DNA of 64,000 bases from Planctomycetota bacterium (GTDB lineage Bacteria > Planctomycetota > Brocadiia > SM23-32 > JAKLEA01): assembly GCA_022711755.1 (NCBI GenBank), contig JAKLEA010000005.1, positions 248,001 to 312,000 on the forward strand, read 5' to 3'. A program made the position numbers and the translations under genes. Positions 34,579 through 44,900 of the stretch are shown one piece after another; the first letter of the stretch is position 1, and each line of letters begins with the position of its first letter. The notes under the pieces are model-generated. The model ran no database searches and was not told the DNA's origin. It saw only the letters and a program-made list of their open reading frames with translations.

Positions 34579-37500
34579 ATGAGCGGAAAACAAAGTTACA
34601 TGTGTCTGAGTTGCATTCAAGCGATCGCGTTCTGCGCGATTCTTTTATCGGTGGCGGCTCAGGCGCTGGATTGGCCGTCCTACAGGCATGACGCCTCTCG
34701 TTCAGGCCAGACAGAGGAAGAGATTGCTCTTCCCCTGCCCGACGGATGGGTCTTCACCCCCGGACATCCGCCCTCCCCTGCCTGGCCGGTTCCAGATAAG
34801 GAGGTTGCCCGCGACCGTTTCGACGAGGTCTTCCATTGCGTCTCCGACGGCGCGAGAGTCTATTTCGGATCATCGTCCGAAGATAAGGTCGTCTGCCTTG
34901 ACGCTGCGACAGGCGCAGTCATCTGGACGGCCTTCACCGAGGGACCGGTCAGGCTTGCCCCGACGCTGGCCGCCGGGAAGGTATACGTCGGTTCCGATGA
35001 CGGATGTTGCTATTGTTTCGCAGCGGATAACGGAAAGCTTGTCTGGAAGACTCGCGCAAGCCACATTGACGAGCGGGTAATGGGCAACGGCCGCATGATT
35101 TCTCTCTGGCCCATCCGGACGGGTGTGGCTGTTGACGGGGGAATCGCTTATTTCGGCGCCGGCGTTTTCCCAGGAGAAGGGCTTTTCATGTGCGCCGCGG
35201 ACGCTGAGACCGGGCGCGTCATCTGGCGCAACGATAACTGCGCCCAGCGTCTCCCGCCTGCGGAAAACTACGGCGGTTTCACGCCGCAGGGATACATCCT
35301 GGTCTCCCGCGACACGATTTTTGTGCCTTCCGGACGCTCTATGCCGGTCGCCTATTCACGCAAGGACGGAAATTATCTTTACTCCTGTTCTCCGGGTGGC
35401 AAACGCGGCGGAACGTGGGCGCTTCTGACTGATAATCAACTGGTGGCCGGCGTTAATGACAAGGTTGCCTACGATATTGCCACAGGAGCCCCTACAACCG
35501 ATGCGGCATTTGCATGGTTTCCCGGAACAAGCCTAGTGGCGACAAATGATTTTTCATTTCTTCTAAATGAGAACGGAGTCTATGCCGTTGATCGGGCAAG
35601 ATTCCGAGAACTGAAGGCCAAACGGCAGGCCATTACAGAGGATATTTCCAGAGTCGGAAATCAGATTTCGGCCCTTGAGAAGGTAAAGGAGACGACGCCG
35701 GCTTCCGCCAAGCTGGTGGAGTCCCAGATGGCCGACCTGGTGAAACGCCGCGATGCGTTCCGCGCTGAAAGGAACGAACTTGAGCAGAAGGTCATAGCAT
35801 GGAAAACCGATTTGAAGGATTGTTTTTCAATGATCCGTGCCGGCAAAACGCTCTTCATAGGCGGACAGGATTTCGTATGCGCGGTGGAGAGTTCAAGCGG
35901 GAAACTGATCTGGAAGGGCATGGTACAGGGCAAGGCGCAGGGGTTGGCAGTTTCAGGCGGCAGGCTCTTTGCAAGTTCCGATAATGGCCGCATTTACTGT
36001 TTCGGCGCAGGATCGGCTCAAGTTAAGATCTTTGAAAAGCATGAAGCATTACCTCCTTCTTCCAGAGCCGCGGAGTATGCCAAAGCTGCCGGAGAAACCG
36101 TTCGCTCGACGGGCATCCGGAAAGGTGTCTGCCTCGTGCTTGACTGCGTAGACGGCGGACTGATCGAAGAATTAGTGTCAGTCACTGAATTAGAGTTTGT
36201 CGGATTGGCTCCAGATTCGGAGACAGCCGATCGTGTCAGGAAACGGTTGGATTCTGCTGGTCTTTATGGCTCCCGCGCCGTCATTCATGTTGTGCCGGCA
36301 GGGGGATTGCCCTATGTAGACTACTTTGCCAATCTTATTGTATCTGAAGGACTTGTGACGGGCAGCAAGTTTGAATGGTCCGGAGTCGAGATAGCTCGCG
36401 TTCTCAGACCACTGGGAGGCACATTGATGCTTCCTGCGCCTTTGGCGAGTGGTAATAAAGGCGCAGAAGCCGAAGCGATGAAGACCGCGCTCGAGCAGCA
36501 GACCGGAATGCCGGTGACCAGTTGTGGAAGTTATAATCACTGGCTGAAGATGGTTCGTGGAGCGCTGCCGGGTTCTGGAGAATGGACCCATCAATATGCC
36601 GACGAATCGAACACGGCATGCGCCGAGGATGTTCTTGTAAAGCCGCCCCTAGGAGTCCTCTGGTTCGGAAAACCGGGGCCTGACAGGATGGTGGAACGCC
36701 ACGCCCGCGCGGCAGCCCCCGTATCGGCGGACGGACGTCTTTTCGTTCAGGGTGAAAACCTGATCATGGCCTATGACGCTTACAACGGAGTTTTCCTCTG
36801 GGAACGTGAAATTCCAGGCGCAGTGCGAGTGCGCGTTGATTGCGATGCCGGCAACCTGGCGTTATCCGATGACGGGCTTTACGTCGCGGCGGAGGGGCAA
36901 TGCCATCGGCTTGAACCGGAGACGGGCAGGACTCTTGGCGTATTTCCGGTTCCAAAGTCGGCGTCGGGGAAAGAAAGAAGATGGGGTTACATTGCGTGTT
37001 CGGGAAAGACCTTGATCGGCACGGCTGCAAAACCGCTCAGCGAATACGGCGAACTGTGGAACTCAGTCGTTGATGAGGAATGCCAGTGGTGCGAACCGCG
37101 CGAGAAACTCGATCAGCGTTCCCGGGATTACTTGAATCGTCTGAAGACTGAAAATCCGATCCCAAACGACCGCGTGAAGGGCGACTTCAATGCCGGTGGC
37201 GGAATGTGGCACAGCATGGCGAAATATCCGGCATGGGGAAATCTCAGCGCGATCCAGACGTCGCTGACCGAGCAGATCATGACGGCGGACGCGATCTTCG
37301 CGCTGGATTCCGAGAGCGGGCAAACAAAATGGGTATATGACAACGCGAAGATGGCGCATCCAACAATCTGCATCGGCGATGGAAAGGTTTTCTTCGCGGA
37401 GAGTTCCGTCACCGACAACGAGAAAGAGGAAGCGCTCAGGGCAAAGAGGGCAAGCCTGCCTGGTCTGGCGCAGGCCGACGCGGAACGGGTGAACATCGAG

Positions 37501-39714
37501 TTGAAGAATCCAGACGTGCGGCGCGTGGTAGCCCTCGATCTCAAGACCGGGAAAAGGCTGTGGGAGCGCGTGATTGATCTGACCTCCTGCGGCGGCGACC
37601 GAATGGGATCGGCCTGCAGCAACGGAAGGCTGTTCTTCTTCGGTTGCTTCAGCAACCACGACCGCGCCCTGTTCGCCTCGAACCAACTGACGTGGCGGAG
37701 AATAACGGCGCTGAACGCTTCCAACGGTACCGATATATGGTCGAAACCGCTCAATTACCTGAGAAGGCCGGTCATCGTAGGCGATAAGATCATCATCGAA
37801 CCGAGAGCGTGTTGGGCGGCGACCGGCGAGATAGTCATGCGCGAGCACCCGACGACGGGCCAGAAAGTTCCGTGGGAGTTCATCCGCGCAGGGCATAGTT
37901 GCGGGGTAACGTCCGCCGCAACAAACTGCATATTCCTACGCTCGGACAACACGACGTATTGCGACATGGCGCGGGACACGGGCATGCTGCCGTTCGGTGC
38001 GGTGCGCGCCGGATGCTGGATCAACATGGTTCCCGCAAATGGCCTGTTAATGTTCCCCGAGGCCAGTTCCGGTTGCACGTGCTCCTATCCTATAAGGTCG
38101 AGCGTCGTCATGCGTCCGCGCAGGGAGGACCGGACGTGGGGTATCTTCGTCGCGCACGGCGACGCCGCGCCGGTCAAACGCATTGCGCTCAATCTGGGCG
38201 CTCCTGGCGACCGGCGGGATTCGTCCGGCACTCTCTGGCTGGGCTGGCCGCGTCCGCAGGTCACATACGGCATGAAGGTCAACGCAGCCGTGGAGTTCAT
38301 GAGCGGCATGGGATATTTCGACCGCGCGCCGGAGGCAATTGCGGGCGCGAAGACAGACACGCCGTGGATATTCGCCTCCGGTTGCCGCGGCATAACGAGA
38401 TTGACCCTGCCACTGATTGATACAGGGCAGACGCCGGGCTTCTATACTGTTCGGCTTCTTTTCATGGAGCCAGAGGGCGGGGAGGCCGGAAAGCGTGTGT
38501 TCGACATTAAATTGCAGGGAAAGGTCGAATACCGCGACCTCGACATCGTCCAGGCCGCCGGACGGGCGAACAAGGCGATTCTCATCGAGCTTGCGAAGAT
38601 ACCGGTTGCCGACGTATTGACGGTGGAGTTCGTCCCGAAGGCTCAGAATCCGAATCCTGCGTCAACTCCGATTCTGAACGGTATCGAAGTCATCCGCGAG
38701 GACGTTGAGAACCTTTCCAAGGGGAGCGCGCAGGACTCTGCGGAAAGGCGTCAGTTGAACGACCTTATCGGCTCTGCCGGGGACCGATCCACTGCGTTTG
38801 TTGAATTTTTAAGAAGTACGGAACAGGCATTAAAGGACGGCAAACGCGATGAGGCGATCAGAATGCTTCACGTCCTGCTGACGGTCGCGGAGGATGACGA
38901 TTTCAGGAGCAAAGCGTTGGCCAGACTGTCTGAGGTCGGCGATCTCAACTCAACAACAGTCATTTCCCGTTTTTGGCGCAAGGCCGATCCGATCCTCTCG
39001 GATTATCGCCCGCAGGCCGCATGCAGCGAGGCGGTCCGTAAGCAATCGCTTCAGACCTACATTGCCATCGCGTCCCGGATAGGCGCCGGGGGGGACCCAG
39101 AACGGCAACAGGCCGTCGCCCTGCTGCGCGAAGCAATGGCTCAGTTGCCAGGCGATCTGGAGACCCGCGCAGCGATAACGGCGGAACTTTCGAGGCTGGG
39201 TTATAAGGTCGGAGACGCCGCGCGCGCTCAGGGATTCATCACGCAATGGAAGCTGGCGGGGCCGTTCCCGTTTGGCGGGGCCGACAACGCTGACAAGGTG
39301 TTCGTTGCCGAGCCTGCGCCGGACATGAACGCGACATACGAGGTCGCCGGACGCTCCATCCGGTGGCGCGAATACGTTACCGAGCATCCGACCGGCATGG
39401 TGGACCTTGAAAGGATTTTCGCCCCGAACATCAACGTATCGGCATACGCCTGCGGGGAGTTCGAAATGGCGGAAGACGCCGACATCCTGCTGAAGATCGG
39501 CAGCGATGACAGCTTTAAGTGCTGGTTCAACGGGGCCGTGGCCGGACGGTCGGATGAAATGCGCGGTTATCTGCCCGACCAGGACGTGCTGAAGGTCAGG
39601 GCGAAGAAAGGGTTGAACACCGTGCTGATCAAGGTCTGCCAGGGAAGCGGAGAATGGGCGGTCGGGGCGAGGGTTACGGATGCCAACGGCAGGCCTGTGC
39701 CGATACGGAAGTAG
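34579..39714 (+). CDS. Very large secreted PQQ-propeller protein with methyltransferase-like insert
   Basis: 1711 residues. The ATG at 34579 is preferred over the one at 34573 because GGAG lies 7 bases upstream. A signal peptide ends near ALDWPS. PQQ-like propeller blades occupy about 30-320 (VCLDAATGAVIWTAF, YCFAADNGKLVWK) and resume at about 420-480 and 700-1100. A coiled coil (about 340-410) interrupts the first propeller. At about 500-690 there is a Rossmann methyltransferase-like module (GVCLVLDCVDGGLIEEL, LEFVGLAPDSE, LIVSEGLV, VLRPLGGTL) without a convincing SAM glycine motif. The C-terminal part has TPR-like helices and a PA14-like beta domain. The DNA of the module is visibly more AT-rich than its flanks. 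Such fusions occur in planctomycetes; function unknown. Confidence 0.8.
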   Translation: MSGKQSYMCLSCIQAIAFCAILLSVAAQALDWPSYRHDASRSGQTEEEIALPLPDGWVFTPGHPPSPAWPVPDKEVARDRFDEVFHCVSDGARVYFGSSSEDKVVCLDAATGAVIWTAFTEGPVRLAPTLAAGKVYVGSDDGCCYCFAADNGKLVWKTRASHIDERVMGNGRMISLWPIRTGVAVDGGIAYFGAGVFPGEGLFMCAADAETGRVIWRNDNCAQRLPPAENYGGFTPQGYILVSRDTIFVPSGRSMPVAYSRKDGNYLYSCSPGGKRGGTWALLTDNQLVAGVNDKVAYDIATGAPTTDAAFAWFPGTSLVATNDFSFLLNENGVYAVDRARFRELKAKRQAITEDISRVGNQISALEKVKETTPASAKLVESQMADLVKRRDAFRAERNELEQKVIAWKTDLKDCFSMIRAGKTLFIGGQDFVCAVESSSGKLIWKGMVQGKAQGLAVSGGRLFASSDNGRIYCFGAGSAQVKIFEKHEALPPSSRAAEYAKAAGETVRSTGIRKGVCLVLDCVDGGLIEELVSVTELEFVGLAPDSETADRVRKRLDSAGLYGSRAVIHVVPAGGLPYVDYFANLIVSEGLVTGSKFEWSGVEIARVLRPLGGTLMLPAPLASGNKGAEAEAMKTALEQQTGMPVTSCGSYNHWLKMVRGALPGSGEWTHQYADESNTACAEDVLVKPPLGVLWFGKPGPDRMVERHARAAAPVSADGRLFVQGENLIMAYDAYNGVFLWEREIPGAVRVRVDCDAGNLALSDDGLYVAAEGQCHRLEPETGRTLGVFPVPKSASGKERRWGYIACSGKTLIGTAAKPLSEYGELWNSVVDEECQWCEPREKLDQRSRDYLNRLKTENPIPNDRVKGDFNAGGGMWHSMAKYPAWGNLSAIQTSLTEQIMTADAIFALDSESGQTKWVYDNAKMAHPTICIGDGKVFFAESSVTDNEKEEALRAKRASLPGLAQADAERVNIELKNPDVRRVVALDLKTGKRLWERVIDLTSCGGDRMGSACSNGRLFFFGCFSNHDRALFASNQLTWRRITALNASNGTDIWSKPLNYLRRPVIVGDKIIIEPRACWAATGEIVMREHPTTGQKVPWEFIRAGHSCGVTSAATNCIFLRSDNTTYCDMARDTGMLPFGAVRAGCWINMVPANGLLMFPEASSGCTCSYPIRSSVVMRPRREDRTWGIFVAHGDAAPVKRIALNLGAPGDRRDSSGTLWLGWPRPQVTYGMKVNAAVEFMSGMGYFDRAPEAIAGAKTDTPWIFASGCRGITRLTLPLIDTGQTPGFYTVRLLFMEPEGGEAGKRVFDIKLQGKVEYRDLDIVQAAGRANKAILIELAKIPVADVLTVEFVPKAQNPNPASTPILNGIEVIREDVENLSKGSAQDSAERRQLNDLIGSAGDRSTAFVEFLRSTEQALKDGKRDEAIRMLHVLLTVAEDDDFRSKALARLSEVGDLNSTTVISRFWRKADPILSDYRPQAACSEAVRKQSLQTYIAIASRIGAGGDPERQQAVALLREAMAQLPGDLETRAAITAELSRLGYKVGDAARAQGFITQWKLAGPFPFGGADNADKVFVAEPAPDMNATYEVAGRSIRWREYVTEHPTGMVDLERIFAPNINVSAYACGEFEMAEDADILLKIGSDDSFKCWFNGAVAGRSDEMRGYLPDQDVLKVRAKKGLNTVLIKVCQGSGEWAVGARVTDANGRPVPIRK

Positions 39715-39771
39715 TCGCTTCCGGCTGTGTCAGAATCAACAGGCGACTTGAATTGATTACGAGAGGAGTCA

Positions 39772-39900
39772 ATGAGTGCGACTTCAGCGCTTATTGCAGC
39801 ATTTTGCTCTGAGCCTTGCAGGAAGAGATTTGACGGTTACAGGCGAAGAAACGCTCCACTCAGGCATAGGACCGGGATACCCCCAGACAGTAGTAATTGA
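39772..39900 (+). CDS. Possible small protein (42 residues)
   Basis: A short frame starts with ATG preceded by GAGAGGAG and ends at TGA 39898-39900. It encodes a basic peptide, MSATSALIAAFCSEPCRKRF and onwards, with a Cys-x3-Cys. It lies alone between the PQQ protein and the lipoprotein. Only the good ribosome binding site supports it. Nothing else is seen in 39715-39991 except the promoter below. Confidence 0.3.
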   Translation: MSATSALIAAFCSEPCRKRFDGYRRRNAPLRHRTGIPPDSSN

Positions 39901-39914
39901 ACTATGACTGCCGC

Positions 39915-39943
39915 TTGATGATCGCCGGCTAGCGATATATACT
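39915..39943 (+). promoter_or_regulatory. Putative promoter of the lipoprotein gene
   Basis: TTGATG (39915-39920) and TATACT (39938-39943) are separated by exactly 17 bases. The expected transcript start near 39950 lies about 40 bases before the lipoprotein ATG. Confidence 0.5.
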
Positions 39944-39991
39944 TAATCGCAAAATTGTCTCAGGCGGTTGGGATTTTCAACAGGGGCGGAA

Positions 39992-40621
39992 ATGCGTGTC
40001 GCGCACATAATACTGGCGTTGGCGGTCTTGATGCCGGCGATAACCGGTTGCACGGCGGGGCAGACCGCGCGTCTGACCTACGGGGAACCGTTCTCGACCC
40101 GCCAGATCGCCAGCGACATCGAAATCGTCATCCAGCCCTTCCGCGACCTGAGGCGCGATCCGGATATCGGCCTGCAGATCAACCTATTCGACGGCGTCCG
40201 CTACAGCATCGGATCAGTCAACGACGTCGGCTCCTACGTCGCGGATGCCATGGCAACGGAATTCCGCGCCCGCGGCTACAAGGCGTCCGTGCATGACCCT
40301 AAAACCATGGGCGAAGTGCCGCAGGGGGCGCTCGTCATCACCGGCGACGTGGTGGAGATGCGCGCCGTCCAACCCGGCGGCATGACCCTCGAAGGACAGA
40401 CTAAACTCTTTGTTAAAATGGTTCGGGACGGCAACGAGGTATTCGAGCAACGCGTGTCCGGCAGCATAGAGAACGTGGTCAACGAGTGGTCGGTCAGCGC
40501 GGACGTATTCGCCGCGACTTGTGAAAAAAGCCTGCGAAACGTGTTCATGGAATTCCTGCCGAAGATGGACCAGCAGATCGAGCTGGCAATGGCGCGCACG
40601 ATCGGCGTGATCGAGCAATAG
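39992..40621 (+). CDS. Putative lipoprotein, paralogue of the one at 57726
   Basis: 209 residues. The ATG at 39992 gives a type II signal peptide with lipobox AITGC (Cys about 19). The mature part contains FRDLRRDPDIGLQINLFDGV and VGSYVADAMATEFRARGY, which align with FQDLRADKRVGIILNLFDGV and VGRWMSEALAKELRHRGF in the second copy. The short beta-alpha fold and DxR motif recall YajG-type lipoproteins, which are of unknown function. The C-terminal TCEKSLRNVFMEFLPKMDQQI is also shared with the paralogue. GGGGCGG precedes the start. Confidence 0.7.
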   Translation: MRVAHIILALAVLMPAITGCTAGQTARLTYGEPFSTRQIASDIEIVIQPFRDLRRDPDIGLQINLFDGVRYSIGSVNDVGSYVADAMATEFRARGYKASVHDPKTMGEVPQGALVITGDVVEMRAVQPGGMTLEGQTKLFVKMVRDGNEVFEQRVSGSIENVVNEWSVSADVFAATCEKSLRNVFMEFLPKMDQQIELAMARTIGVIEQ

Positions 40622-40693
40622 CGCGGCGGGAATTCAGCCGCAACCCACCGCGCAAAACGTCATTCGCCCCATTTCCGCGCCGCAAACCCGCCA

Positions 40694-41821
40694 ATGAATC
40701 TGAAACTTATCTGCGCAGCCGTATTCGTCTGCCTAGGCGCGTCGCTTGCAGCCCTTGCCGGGGAGGCGGGAGCGCCACGAAAGGGAGATGGGATGAGCGT
40801 CCCAAAGGAAGCGAAGGGCGTCAGCGGAATCCTCCAACGTGAGCAGATTATTGAAGCCCAGGAATGGCCCTTTGCTCCAGGGCCGAGAACCGTAAAAATC
40901 CATACCGAGGAGCCTTCCGGCGGAATCAACGCCAACACAGGCATGATGCTCTGCCTGCACAACTGGGGTGGAATCTACGACCAGCCGGTCTATCTCGAAT
41001 GGTGCCGCGCATTCGCTGATCGCTTCAACGTCGCGACGTGCAGCGTGAACTACCTCCAGAGCGGTGACGCCGGACTCCAGAACTTGAAGGAGAAACCCTA
41101 CGATCACGGCTATCTTCAGGCGATTGATTGCCTTCGCGCCCTTTACCATATTCAGAAACGGCTGAAGAATGCCGGAGTTGCGTTCAACCCGCGCCGTTGC
41201 TACTCGATGGGCGGAAGCGGTGGCGGGAATGTGACGCTGATGGTCAACAAGCTCGCTCCGCACACCTTCGCCTGCGTTGTGGACATATGCGGAATGCCGG
41301 GACTGACGGACGGCATCGCATTCGGAACCGGCGAGCACGGCAGCGGGTTGAACGCCGGATATTCGCGTGATCCGGCAAGCCCGACGCATCTGACGAAGGA
41401 CATGCAGGAAATCCGCGATCCGGGCCATCCGGCCCACCTGAAGATTCAATACGAAGCCAACCCCGGCAACAAAGTCGTCATTGTCCACGGGCTTGACGAC
41501 GCCTCATGCCCGGCAGTCCACAAGATCACGATCTTCCGTAACATGGTCGCCGCAGGATTCCGTCCCGACGGGCATTTCCTGACGCAGTGGCACATTGACG
41601 GCAAAGCGGTCAAGACTACTGGACACCCCGTCGGAGACCGGCAGCAGGTAGTGATCCGTTTCGCGGACCGTTACATGCTTGAGGACGGGGACATGGCGCT
41701 GCAAACACCCGGCCCCAATGATTTCGAGCGCGGGGAAGAGGTCGTGTTCCCGACCGGCGGCGGGCGTTATGTCGTTGATTTTTCCGCCGGGCCGCCGACA
41801 ATCCGCTTTGAGGCAAAATAA
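40694..41821 (+). CDS. Secreted alpha/beta hydrolase (DUF2920-like)
   Basis: 375 residues with a signal peptide ending near LAALAGEA. Alpha/beta hydrolase features: MLCLHNWGG (oxyanion), YSMGGSGGGNVTLM (nucleophile serine in GGSGGG), VVIVHGLDDASCP (acid) and a histidine in QWHIDG. The outline fits the DUF2920 group of uncharacterised esterases. The same GGSGGG elbow is found in the gene at 47061, so the two are related in type. No ribosome binding site is obvious before the ATG. It lies 72 bases after the lipoprotein gene. Confidence 0.7.
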   Translation: MNLKLICAAVFVCLGASLAALAGEAGAPRKGDGMSVPKEAKGVSGILQREQIIEAQEWPFAPGPRTVKIHTEEPSGGINANTGMMLCLHNWGGIYDQPVYLEWCRAFADRFNVATCSVNYLQSGDAGLQNLKEKPYDHGYLQAIDCLRALYHIQKRLKNAGVAFNPRRCYSMGGSGGGNVTLMVNKLAPHTFACVVDICGMPGLTDGIAFGTGEHGSGLNAGYSRDPASPTHLTKDMQEIRDPGHPAHLKIQYEANPGNKVVIVHGLDDASCPAVHKITIFRNMVAAGFRPDGHFLTQWHIDGKAVKTTGHPVGDRQQVVIRFADRYMLEDGDMALQTPGPNDFERGEEVVFPTGGGRYVVDFSAGPPTIRFEAK

Positions 41822-41833
41822 GGGCGCGCGTTC

Positions 41834-41888
41834 TTGGAGTGCTGTAGCCATGCTACAGCCTTCAAATCGGGAAGCCATGCTTCCCGAT
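41834..41888. repeat. Dispersed double-hairpin repeat, copy 2
   Basis: Same two hairpins as at 17007-17060, each with loop CAT: GCTGTAGC/GCTACAGC at 41841-41859 and ATCGGGAAGC/GCTTCCCGAT at 41866-41888. The second stem differs from copy 1 by a compensating pair (T-A for G-C). It begins 13 bases after the stop of the hydrolase at 40694. Confidence 0.85.
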
Positions 41889-41979
41889 TCCGTATTTCCA
41901 GACACGAAAACAACCGGCAGTGATTCTGTTACAATTGAAGGTGGGTTGCGTCCGCCGCCGCACAGAAAGGCAATACCGA

Positions 41980-44900
41980 ATGAACCGGAAACGCGAAATC
42001 AGGACGTGCGCGCTCGCCGCGCTGATCCTTCTCATCGCCGTTGATTGCTCATTGGCGCCGCGCCGCGTGGATCTGCCCGATGCGTGGAACAGGCGATTTG
42101 ACGCGCCTCACCCGACGCTGGTCAGGCTCTATCGCTTCGATCAGGCAACCGAATCCGACACGACTTTCGCAAACGTCCTCGGAACCGGCGGGGACCTGCG
42201 CCTCGGCGTCATGGGCGATCATGGCAAGCCGGAGATCATCTCCGGCATGTTCCCCGGCGGGAAGGCGATCCGCATTGACCGCGCCTTCCTCTGCGGCGAC
42301 GCCTTCCCGGTCGAGAACAAATCTTTCACGATTGAGGCATGGCTCAGAACCAATGGCCCGGGGGCGGTTCGCGGCAATCCGATCACTCACGGCGGCACGC
42401 TGCTTTCCGTCGGCAACGGCTTCTGGGAGGGGTGGCGCGTGACGATGAATCACTCGGACGGATGCCTCGGCTTTGAGATGGGCCGCCCGAAGCCGGCCTC
42501 CTCGATGGGCATAAACGCCGGGCCGATCGCCGAGGGCGTCTGGCATCACGTGGCGGCGACGTGGGACGGGAAACGCATGAGGCTTTTCTGCGACGGGCTT
42601 CGTATATGCTCCGCCGATTACGACGGCGCATACGCCCCTCCCCCCCCGGACGGTCAGTTCCGCATAGGCTACGCCGGCGCGGGATGGGGAACGTCCGTGC
42701 TGGATGTCGCACAGGTGGCAGTCCATAACAAGGCATTGTCGTCCGTCGAAATCCTGCAATCGGCATGCTTCAACATCCCGCTCGAACCATACTATGTGGC
42801 ACAGTTCCAGGCGGGGGAGTCGGTACTGGAAGCGGGGAATCTTGACGAAGCGAGGCGGATATACCATCCGCTGACACGGGCCGGGCTGCCTGTGCCGTAT
42901 GACGCAGCGGCGCGTATCAGACGCGGCGCATGGGAGCTGGCAAACAATTACACAGAGACTGCGGCGGCGGTATTCACACTCCGTCCCGATTCGGAAGGCG
43001 TTCCGGAGGGACTCAGGAGCATTGCCTGCATGGAACTGCTGGCAATGGTGAAAGCTGAAATCAAGCTTCCAGACTATGCCTACGAAAACCTGCTTAACTG
43101 GAAAGGGCTGAAGCCGAAGGATGAGATCAAGGTGCGGATGAACTTCGCCCGTCAACTGTCCGCCAACGGCAAAGAGAAACAGGCCCAGGAACAATACGCA
43201 AAGATCACGGGGATGGAAAACATGAGCGAACGCGAACGACTTGACGTGAAGCTTCAGATCGGGAACGGCCTGCTTCAGGCCGGGGAATGCGCCGCCGCGC
43301 GGGACGCTTACGCGAAAATCACGGGGGATGAGAAAGCTCCGGGACATTATCGCAGTTACGCCCAAATGCGCATCGCGCAATGCTTCCTGAAGGAAGGCGA
43401 CACGGACGGCGCAAAGGCCGCCTATGGCGTCATTGCCGGCATGGACGGCACCCCCGCGCATCACCGCTGGGAGGCGAAGGAAAGAATCCGGGAGATCGAG
43501 CGGATGCAGCGCGGACTGCCCGCGCGCGAGCCGGCGGATTCCCGCACGCCACCGCCGAAACGCCCGAAACCCGGCATGATCCTCTTCGTCGCCCCGAACG
43601 GTTCCGACGAAAACCCCGGAACGCAGGACAAACCCCTTGCCTCGCTTGAAGGCGCGCGCGACACAATCCGCAAGCTCAAGGCGCGCTACGAGTTTCCATC
43701 CGGCGGCGTCGAGGTCCGCGTCATGCCTGGAGCCTACCTTCGGGATAAGACCTTCACACTGACCGCCGAAGACTCCGGTACGGAGCAGACGCCGATCGTC
43801 TACCTCGCGGAGAAAAGCGGCGAGGCGGTCATGTCAGGCGGCGTCCGTGTGACGGGCTTCGAGCCGGTCAGGGATCAGGCGATACTGGACCGCCTGCCGG
43901 AGGAGTCGCGCCGGAAGGTCATGCAGAGCAATCTCAAGGCGCTCGGAATCAACGACTACGGCAAGATGTCCCCGCGCGGGATAGGGCCGGAACCCGCGCC
44001 TGCAACCGAGTTGTTCTTCGACGGCAAGCCGATGATTCTCGCCCGCTGGCCGAATGAGGGATTCGTGCAGACCGGCAAGGTCATTGACACTGGCGTCGCG
44101 ACGCCGCTCAGGGGCGCGACATTCGAATATAGAGACGATCGCCCCGCCCGGTGGTCCCAGGCGCGCGATGTCTGGATTTTCGGATTCTTCCGCTATCTCT
44201 GGGCCGACGGCACGCTGGGTGTCGCGTCATTTGATACGGACAAGAAGACCATGAAGCTGGCCGATCCCTACACCTATGGCGGTGGTGTTGCGGAGAACAT
44301 GCCCTACTTCGTCTTCAACCTTCTGGAGGAGATTGACCAGCCCGGCGAATGGCATCTCGACCGCGCGACCGGGACGCTTTATCTGTATCCCCCCTCCGAT
44401 CCTCGCAAGGCTGTCGTCGAAATGTCCGTCATGTCCGCCCCGATGGTCAAAATGGCCGGCGTGTCGCGCGTTTCCATCGAAGGCCTGACCTTCGAGCTTG
44501 GCCGCTTCCACGGCATCGTCATGAACGACTGCTCGGACTGCATCATCGCCGGCTGCGTCATCCGCAAGATCGGCGGGGACGGGGTGATCGTCGCGGGCGG
44601 AAAGCGTAATGGCGTCCTCTCGTGCGACATACACACGCTGGCCCGCGGCGGGACGCGCATTGCGGGCGGCAACCTGAAAACCCTTGAGCCGGGCGGACAC
44701 TTCGTCGAAAATTGTCGCGTCTACGATTTTTCGCGCCTTGACCGCACCTATACCCCCGCCGTCCACATGGACGGATGTGGCAACCGCATCGCGCATAACG
44801 TGTTCCACGGCTCCCCCTGCCACGCGATGCGAATCGAGGGCAACGACCATCTAATCGAATTCAACGAGGTGTATGACGTCCTGCAGGAATCGGACGATCA

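Noticed and set aside
34579..39714. PQQ-dependent alcohol dehydrogenase
   Set aside because: Propeller motifs are present, but the length, coiled coil, methyltransferase-like insert and lack of dehydrogenase signature motifs argue against a classical quinoprotein enzyme.
42049..43464. A 471-codon reverse open frame
   Set aside because: It lies entirely antisense to the LamG-TPR-beta-helix gene and has no recognisable motif.
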